This document shows positions 29,898 to 34,381 of a DNA stretch of 34,381 nucleotides, piece by piece. The notes under the pieces are model-generated. The model saw only the letters and a list, made by a program, of their open reading frames with translations. It had not been told where the DNA came from and did not search any database. Position 1 is the first letter of the stretch, and every line of letters begins with the position of its first letter. The translations under genes and the position numbers were made by a program. The DNA comes from Candidatus Sulfopaludibacter sp. SbA3 (lineage in GTDB: Bacteria; Acidobacteriota; Terriglobia; 20CM-2-55-15), in NCBI GenBank assembly GCA_945865815.1, contig CAMBFR010000036.1, positions 1 to 34,381 on the forward strand, read 5' to 3'.

Positions 29898-31316
29898 CTA
29901 ACGCGAAGTGGAAGCCTCCGCTTCCGCCTCGGTCATCGCAACACCCGGACCGTTTCCAACCTTCAGTATTCGATAACCGGCAAAAAGCGATATCACGCCG
30001 GCCAAACCCGAGCCACAGAGAATCGCAAGTTTCGCTGTTTCGAGCAACGGCCCCGGAGGAAACGCAAGCTGCGCGATAAAAAGCGCCATTGTGAAACCAA
30101 TGCCCCCTACGATTCCTACGATACTGACGTGGGACCACTGCACGCCGCCCGGCAGTGTGGCAGCCCGCGAGCGGACGGCCAGCCAGGACACGGCCAGAAT
30201 ACCGAGCGGTTTGCCAACCGTCAGGCCAATCGCCACGCCCAGAAAAACCCACAGGGCGTCTCCCTCAAAGGAGATCTGGCCCATCGGAACCCCAGAGTTG
30301 GCGAATGCGAACAACGGCATGATGCCGAAAGCGACCCAGCCGTGCAGGAGATGCTGGAGTCTTTCGACGGGAGATACTGCTTCGCGATTGGCGATTTGCA
30401 GCGTGTCGAGGTGCGGCAGTAGCACGCGGTCATCTTGTATGCCCTTCGAGCGAAGGGATTGAACGCCGGCTTCCGTCTGATCGAGGAATCTGGCGGCTCC
30501 GTACCAGGCCCTCGCCGGAGTCATGAAACCCACAATCACGCCGGCAAGTGTCGGATGGATTCCCCCGAAGTAAGCTCCGGCCCAGACTATTATTGCCGGT
30601 AAGACATACGCCAAAGGCGAACGAACGCCAAGGATCTGCATCACGAATGTGACCGCGATTCCCAGCCCAAGAATGAGAAAGCCCAAGGCGGCCAACCCCG
30701 TCGAGTAGAAGACAGCAATCACAAGAATGGCTCCGACATCGTCGATTACCGCCAGCGCCAACAGCAAAATGCGCAGCGCCGGGGCCACGCGTTTTCCCAG
30801 CAATGCCAGCGCTCCGACTGCAAAAGCGATATCCGTTGCCATCGGAACGGCCCAGCCGGAGGCGGATGTGCGGCCGGCGTTCAAAGCCAGGAAAATCATC
30901 GCGGGAACCAGCATCCCTCCCAGCGCGGCTGCTAATGGCAGAGCAGCGCGGCGGACCTCACTGAGTTCGCCACCGTGAATCTCGCGGCGAATCTCCAGGC
31001 CCACGACAAAGAAGAAAACCGTCATCAGTCCATCGTTAATCCAGAAATGGATATCGCGCTCAAAGACGAAGCTTCCAAGCGTTATACCGATGGGTGTGTG
31101 CCAAAGATTGACGTAGGCCGTCCGCCAGGGGGAATTGGCCCACACGAGCGCTGCAATTGCAGCGATCATCAATACGATGCCGCTGGCTGCCTCGATGGCG
31201 AGAAAGCGCTCCACCGGAGCAAGCATGCGTTGCACGCCCTTACGTGCGGGCAACCACGCGCCAGGAGGGTTGGAATTTGCAGGATCAGGAAACTTAGTGA
31301 GACTTTTTTCGGCCAC
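29898..31316 (-). CDS. nhaA: Na+/H+ antiporter NhaA
   Basis: This 472-residue protein exchanges internal sodium for external protons. NhaA motifs are clear: FLAIEAASGIVLM, HFWINDGLMTVFFFVVGLEI, ATDIAFAVGALALLG (assembly motif TDxAFA) and LALAVIDDVGAILVIA, with the paired Asp-Asp of the ion site corresponding to Asp163/Asp164 of E. coli NhaA. The C-terminal half includes IMPLFAFANSGVPMG. It is longer than E. coli NhaA (388 residues) because of a hydrophilic N-terminal stretch of about 30 residues and an internal loop around residues 290-320. The start is GTG 31316 with AGGT five bases before it. It is convergent with the CaCA gene, so both ion exchangers sit together. Confidence 0.93.
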   Translation of the reverse strand: MAEKSLTKFPDPANSNPPGAWLPARKGVQRMLAPVERFLAIEAASGIVLMIAAIAALVWANSPWRTAYVNLWHTPIGITLGSFVFERDIHFWINDGLMTVFFFVVGLEIRREIHGGELSEVRRAALPLAAALGGMLVPAMIFLALNAGRTSASGWAVPMATDIAFAVGALALLGKRVAPALRILLLALAVIDDVGAILVIAVFYSTGLAALGFLILGLGIAVTFVMQILGVRSPLAYVLPAIIVWAGAYFGGIHPTLAGVIVGFMTPARAWYGAARFLDQTEAGVQSLRSKGIQDDRVLLPHLDTLQIANREAVSPVERLQHLLHGWVAFGIMPLFAFANSGVPMGQISFEGDALWVFLGVAIGLTVGKPLGILAVSWLAVRSRAATLPGGVQWSHVSIVGIVGGIGFTMALFIAQLAFPPGPLLETAKLAILCGSGLAGVISLFAGYRILKVGNGPGVAMTEAEAEASTSR

Positions 31317-31372
31317 GCGACCTCATCGCGCTGACGCACGATTTACGGTGGCGGCCCGACCATCCGATTGCC

Positions 31373-31393
31373 TGCGGTGACATCTTCACCGCA
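31373..31393. promoter_or_regulatory. Perfect hairpin upstream of nhaA
   Basis: TGCGGTGA-CATCT-TCACCGCA forms an 8-bp perfect inverted repeat 57 bases upstream of the nhaA start codon. It has no T tract on either strand, so it is more likely an operator or leader hairpin than a terminator. The rest of the 201-base gap holds only the 22-bp ligC-derived repeat, with nothing else recognised. Confidence 0.35.
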
Positions 31394-31503
31394 CCCTTAG
31401 ACATCATTCTTCGCGTGTCCGTATCCCGCGTCAACCCCATTCGGAACAGGGTCGTGGACTACTCTCAGCCTCAGCCGAGTGGCCTGTGGGCAACTCCAAA
31501 CCT

Positions 31504-31525
31504 ATCGGCTGGAAAAGTCACTGGG
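31504..31525 (+). repeat. 22-bp direct repeat, unit 2 (orphan ligC tail)
   Basis: This is an exact copy of 28084-28105 outside any ligC gene. It overlaps the last codons and stop (31518-31520, minus strand) of the exported unknown gene, so the 3' end of that gene was built from ligC-derived DNA or recombined with it. Confidence 0.8.
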
Positions 31526-32246
31526 GAGCCGAGCAGTACTCGAGGGTGGGCGTCACCGATTGAATCTGGATGTCGCCGCCCCTCGGGATCACGAATTCGC
31601 TTTCTCCCACTTCCACAAAGCGCGGCTCGCCGCCCTCCGCCGGCGCCCAGTCGAACGTGTATCCCAGCGCCGTCCACGGATAGGTCGGAGCCACACCGAA
31701 GGAAAAGTAGTACTGGCGATAGAACCAGTTCCGGTAGCCGGCAGGGACGGACTCCGCCGGCGGTTCCACGCCACACGTCCCTGTCACAACCGAAGGACTC
31801 GCGCACGGACGGAACAGATTCTTCGTCTTCGCCGCGTCTTTGACCTCCAGTTCGACGAATGCGGTCTTGTTATTGCCCGGCGGCAATCCCAGCCGCTGCT
31901 CCAGTCTCAAGGTAAGCTCGCCAATACTTGCCGCGCGGGACGCGGCAAAGGCGCGGCAGAACTCCCGCAGCTTCGGAACAACGGTTACCCACATATCGGA
32001 CGGAGCCTTCCTGAGCCAGGCCCCGGTTCCAGGATCTTTCAGCCGGTTGACCTGATCGGAGCGAACCCAGGTGACAACTCGGACCGGGCTCTTCGCATCG
32101 ATGACAATAAGAGAGTTGGAGACCTCATCCAGCGTCCGCACGAGGGCATCGGCTACAGCGGCAACGTAGTTGTCGATCGGCGCCTGCGCAAACACGGCGC
32201 CATAGGCAGAAACGGCAAGAAACAACGACAAGAAGCAATGAATCAT
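31518..32246 (-). CDS. Exported protein of unknown function
   Basis: This 242-residue protein begins with a good signal peptide (MIHCFLSLFLAVSAYGAVFAQ) at ATG 32246. The frame to 32462 adds a non-homogeneous stretch that includes the ligK promoter area and is rejected. The mature part has VADALVRTLDEVSNSLIVID, a long middle segment with basic and aromatic residues, and a C-terminal region rich in Tyr/Trp/Phe (YRNWFYRQYYFSFG, YPWTALGYTFDWAP), suggesting a beta-rich fold. Cys residues (FCRAF, FRPC, TGTCG, EYC) could form periplasmic disulfides. I recognise no family. The last codons overlap the ligC-derived 22-bp repeat, so the natural C-terminus may be altered. Confidence 0.65.
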   Translation of the reverse strand: MIHCFLSLFLAVSAYGAVFAQAPIDNYVAAVADALVRTLDEVSNSLIVIDAKSPVRVVTWVRSDQVNRLKDPGTGAWLRKAPSDMWVTVVPKLREFCRAFAASRAASIGELTLRLEQRLGLPPGNNKTAFVELEVKDAAKTKNLFRPCASPSVVTGTCGVEPPAESVPAGYRNWFYRQYYFSFGVAPTYPWTALGYTFDWAPAEGGEPRFVEVGESEFVIPRGGDIQIQSVTPTLEYCSAPQ

Positions 32247-32292
32247 GGTGGTTGTGCATTCTATCTCAAGGGTCCGGACACCCACAAAAGCC

Positions 32293-32322
32293 TTGACAGT
32301 CCTGATTCTCGGATCCCATACT
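32293..32322 (+). promoter_or_regulatory. Candidate sigma70-like promoter of the ligK-ligBA operon
   Basis: A consensus TTGACA (32293-32298) is followed after 18 bases by CATACT (32317-32322), a four-of-six match to the -10 consensus. It would leave a leader of about 100 bases before ligK ATG 32432. It lies upstream of the divergent exported-protein gene and outside its chosen coding region. Confidence 0.5.
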
Positions 32323-32431
32323 CCGAATTCGCTACGCCGATTTGAGCCTTCGTAGAGGGATACCATGACCACACAAACACAGCCGCAAAAGGCCATACGT
32401 GTTCCCGATAGAGCCTGAGGAATAAACAAGT

Positions 32432-33115
32432 ATGAAACCCACGATCGTAAAGCGAATTCCAAGGGCCGATGCCGCGGCCGTCAAGACGCTCGGCGAACTC
32501 GGCGTGGCCACGGTTCACGAAGCGCAAGGCCGGATCGGACTGATGAAGCCCTACATGCGGCCCATCTATCCGACCGCAAAGACGTCGGGCAACGCCATTA
32601 CCGTCTCGTGCGCTCCGGGTGATAACCTGATGATCCACGCCGCGCTGGAATTCGTTCAGCAGGGAGACATCCTGGTCGTTGTAACGACATCGGAATCCAC
32701 GGACGGGATGTTCGGGGATTTACTGGGTGTTTCGTGCCAGGCGCGTGGCGTAGTTGGTCTTATTATTGAGGCTGGAGTTCGCGACGTGGCGGACCTGACG
32801 ACAATGGACTTCCCCGTGTGGTCGAAGGCGATCTCGGCGCAGGGCACGGTCAAGGACACTCCGGGATCGGTAAACATTCCGATCGTTTGCGCCGGCGTCA
32901 GCATTCGTCCCGGAGACGTCATTGTTGCCGACGTGGACGGGGTTTGTGTTGTCGAGCGGCAGGCTGCTACAGAAATCGCGCGGCTTGGAAACGAGCGTGT
33001 CGCGAAGGAAGCAAAGTCGCGGGAACGGCTCCGGGCGGGCGAACTGGGATTGGATTTTTACGGATTGCGCGCGAAGATCACTGAACTCGGAATCCGTTAC
33101 GTGGATGAAGAATAA
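32432..33115 (+). CDS. ligK: 4-carboxy-4-hydroxy-2-oxoadipate aldolase
   Basis: This 227-residue RraA-like protein has the pattern of class II HMG/CHA aldolases (LigK, GalC, ProA): ELGVATVHEAQGRIGLM, TVSCAPGDNLMIHAAL, GLIIEAGVRD (catalytic Arg and metal-binding Asp) and GDVIVADVDGVCVV. It cleaves CHA to pyruvate and oxaloacetate with a divalent metal, and it can also decarboxylate oxaloacetate. GAGG lies 11 bases before ATG 32432. The next gene starts ten bases after its stop. Together with LigJ, LigC and the dioxygenase here, it marks the protocatechuate 4,5-cleavage pathway. A plain RraA regulator is unlikely because of this context and the longer C-terminus. Confidence 0.92.
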   Translation: MKPTIVKRIPRADAAAVKTLGELGVATVHEAQGRIGLMKPYMRPIYPTAKTSGNAITVSCAPGDNLMIHAALEFVQQGDILVVVTTSESTDGMFGDLLGVSCQARGVVGLIIEAGVRDVADLTTMDFPVWSKAISAQGTVKDTPGSVNIPIVCAGVSIRPGDVIVADVDGVCVVERQAATEIARLGNERVAKEAKSRERLRAGELGLDFYGLRAKITELGIRYVDEE

Positions 33116-33125
33116 GGAGTAGATC

Positions 33126-34295
33126 ATGGGCGAAATAGTTGCAGCATTTGGCGTGTGTCACGCGCCGCAGTTGATCTGGCGGCCACCCGACGAAAAGCCG
33201 GAAATGATGGATGCGAGTATTGCGGCGATGCGCGCGCTCGGGAAAGTTCTCGACGAAACCAAGCCGGATGCCATCATTTTCCTCGGCAGCGACCACCTGG
33301 AAACCTATTCCCTGAACTGCGTTCCGACTTTCGCGCTCGTTTCCGGAACCCGTGCAATCTCGCACTTCGGCGGCAAGGTATACGACCTGCCGATTCATCG
33401 CGAACTGGCCGAAGATCTGCTCGAAAAACTGATTCGCGCCGACTTCGACATCGCATATTCCGAATTCGCCGAGCTCGGCCACACGTTCGCGACTCCCTTT
33501 GAATATGTGCTCGAAGGACGCGACATTCCCATTGTTCCCTTCCTGACGAACGTTTACCTGCCGCCCCTGCCGACAATGCGGCGTTGCGCGGCGATGGGAA
33601 GAGAAATCCGGAAAATCGTCGAGTCGCGGAAGGAGAGAGTGTGCCTTCTCGCCAGCGGCGGCATGTCGCACTATCCGGGAACATCGAAGTACCACTACCC
33701 CGAATACGGGTTCGACCACTGGATGATTGCCCAGCTGGAGCTTGGCAACTTTGACGCGATTCTGAACCTCACGCCCGAACAACTCGATGAGACGGGAAAT
33801 ACGGAAATGCTCAACTGGGCGCCCATGCTGGGAGCCCTTGGATCCGTGCCGGGCGAATTGCTGCAGTACACGCCCACGTGGCATCACGGCCACGGATACA
33901 TGCGATTCCTTCCTCAGCGTGAGAGAAAGAATCCCGTGACCGAAGTATTAAAGGACTACGGCGGATTCAATTTCAAGAATCAGGGTTTCGAGTTTTATGT
34001 TCATCCGCCGGCTTCGGCATACGACCTGAACCGGCTTCTGTTTGAAGTTCGCCACGATTCCGGACTGCGGGAGAGGATCATGAAGGATCCTGAGGCAGTC
34101 GGAGCGGAATACGGACTCGAGGGCCAGCAGCGCAAATCCATCCGGGCCCTGGTTGACGCGACCACCGCGAAGGTTGTCAGCGAATACGTCAAGCCCTTGG
34201 CCGATGCCGGCGCCCATCCTCTGCAGGCGCTCATGTGCCTCCATACGATTGCCTCGGAAAGCCGCCGGAAGCTTCAGGAATCCCATACCAAGTAA
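33126..34295 (+). CDS. Extradiol ring-cleavage dioxygenase, LigB-LigA fusion (protocatechuate 4,5- or gallate dioxygenase)
   Basis: This 389-residue protein joins two domains. Residues about 1-285 are the catalytic LigB (beta) type, with iron ligands His12 in FGVCHAPQL and His57 in FLGSDHLE, as in Sphingobium LigB, plus ELGHTFATPFEY, SGGMSHYPGT and NWAPMLGALG. Residues about 295-380 match the LigA (alpha) subunit: YDLNRLLFEVRHDSGLRERI, then MKDPEAVGAEYGL and a helical tail with ALMCLHTIA. Fused beta-alpha enzymes are known for gallate dioxygenases (GalA, DesB), whereas classical LigAB uses two genes. The presence of ligC, which is needed for protocatechuate but not gallate, favours protocatechuate or dual use. 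AAGGAG overlaps the ligK stop. Confidence 0.9.
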   Translation: MGEIVAAFGVCHAPQLIWRPPDEKPEMMDASIAAMRALGKVLDETKPDAIIFLGSDHLETYSLNCVPTFALVSGTRAISHFGGKVYDLPIHRELAEDLLEKLIRADFDIAYSEFAELGHTFATPFEYVLEGRDIPIVPFLTNVYLPPLPTMRRCAAMGREIRKIVESRKERVCLLASGGMSHYPGTSKYHYPEYGFDHWMIAQLELGNFDAILNLTPEQLDETGNTEMLNWAPMLGALGSVPGELLQYTPTWHHGHGYMRFLPQRERKNPVTEVLKDYGGFNFKNQGFEFYVHPPASAYDLNRLLFEVRHDSGLRERIMKDPEAVGAEYGLEGQQRKSIRALVDATTAKVVSEYVKPLADAGAHPLQALMCLHTIASESRRKLQESHTK

Positions 34296-34307
34296 CTGGA
34301 CACTAAC

Positions 34308-34381
34308 CTGTGGGCGCGGGGCTTCAGCCCCGTGCCAGGATCAAACAGAAATTTTCTGGAACATTGCACGGGGCTGAAGCC
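34308..34381. repeat. 86-bp palindromic repeat, copy B (inverted, cut by window end)
   Basis: It begins CTGTGGGCGCGGGGCTTCAG 13 bases after the dioxygenase stop and runs off the window. It is the reverse complement of 14666-14751 with about three mismatches in the shared part. The long palindrome directly downstream of the operon could end transcription, although no T tract is visible. Confidence 0.85.

Noticed and set aside
1-34381. tRNA, rRNA, riboswitch and replication-origin signals
   Set aside because: A visual scan found no cloverleaf with a CCA-type end, no rRNA stretch, no recognisable riboswitch core and no DnaA-box cluster. A covariance-model search would be needed to exclude small RNAs.

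Overview
The window looks like chromosomal DNA from a GC-rich soil or sediment bacterium, most likely of the Acidobacteriota (Vicinamibacteria/Solibacteres type). The main reasons are two near-identical PknB-type kinases fused to TolB/WD40-like propellers, a high share of exported enzymes (TldD-like and M28 peptidases, a PQQ dehydrogenase, a B3-type metallo-hydrolase, a Tat-exported FMN oxidase), and several families of palindromic intergenic repeats. No rRNA, tRNA, CRISPR array or phage module was seen. This taxonomic call is an inference from gene style, not from a marker gene.

Layout. 1-470: the tail of an ISL3-like transposase and copy 1 of a 236-bp palindromic MITE-like repeat. 467-1695: exported FKBP isomerase, YwbE, and a convergent outer-membrane beta-barrel protein. 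1806-5263: a coupled pair of exported TldD-family proteins, the first with an intact metal site and the second with every ligand lost. It is followed by MITE copy 2, whose right end is a good intrinsic terminator. 5564-8368 (minus): a two-gene unit, a Tat-exported FMN alpha-hydroxy-acid oxidase carrying a CXXCH motif, then an M28 peptidase. 8463-14578 (minus): two paralogous 884-aa Ser/Thr kinases flanking a BrnT/BrnA-like toxin-antitoxin pair. 14870-18319: PQQ dehydrogenase, an overlooked 54-aa ORF and an amidase, overlapping head to tail. 18306-23982: an exported protein of unknown function, divergent from RidA, B3-type MBL, DinB, threonine synthase and an SLC13 transporter.

24054-34295 is the most coherent metabolic region: a split protocatechuate 4,5-cleavage (lig) locus. 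On the minus strand ligJ (4-oxalomesaconate hydratase) is followed by a MetE-like methyltransferase and an alpha/beta hydrolase. Divergently lies ligC (CHMS dehydrogenase). After an interruption of about 4.3 kb (Uma2 nuclease, Na/Ca exchanger, NhaA, an exported unknown) come ligK (CHA aldolase) and a fused LigB-LigA extradiol dioxygenase. Together these encode ring cleavage of protocatechuate to pyruvate and oxaloacetate, except that no LigI (pyrone-dicarboxylate hydrolase) is present. The alpha/beta hydrolase in the ligJ operon is a candidate replacement, and the MetE-like protein could accept methyl groups from O-demethylation of methoxylated aromatics. A duplicated 22-bp piece of the ligC tail at the far side of the interruption, and an apparent fragment of the exported-unknown gene inside it, suggest that the cluster was broken by a recombination or insertion event.
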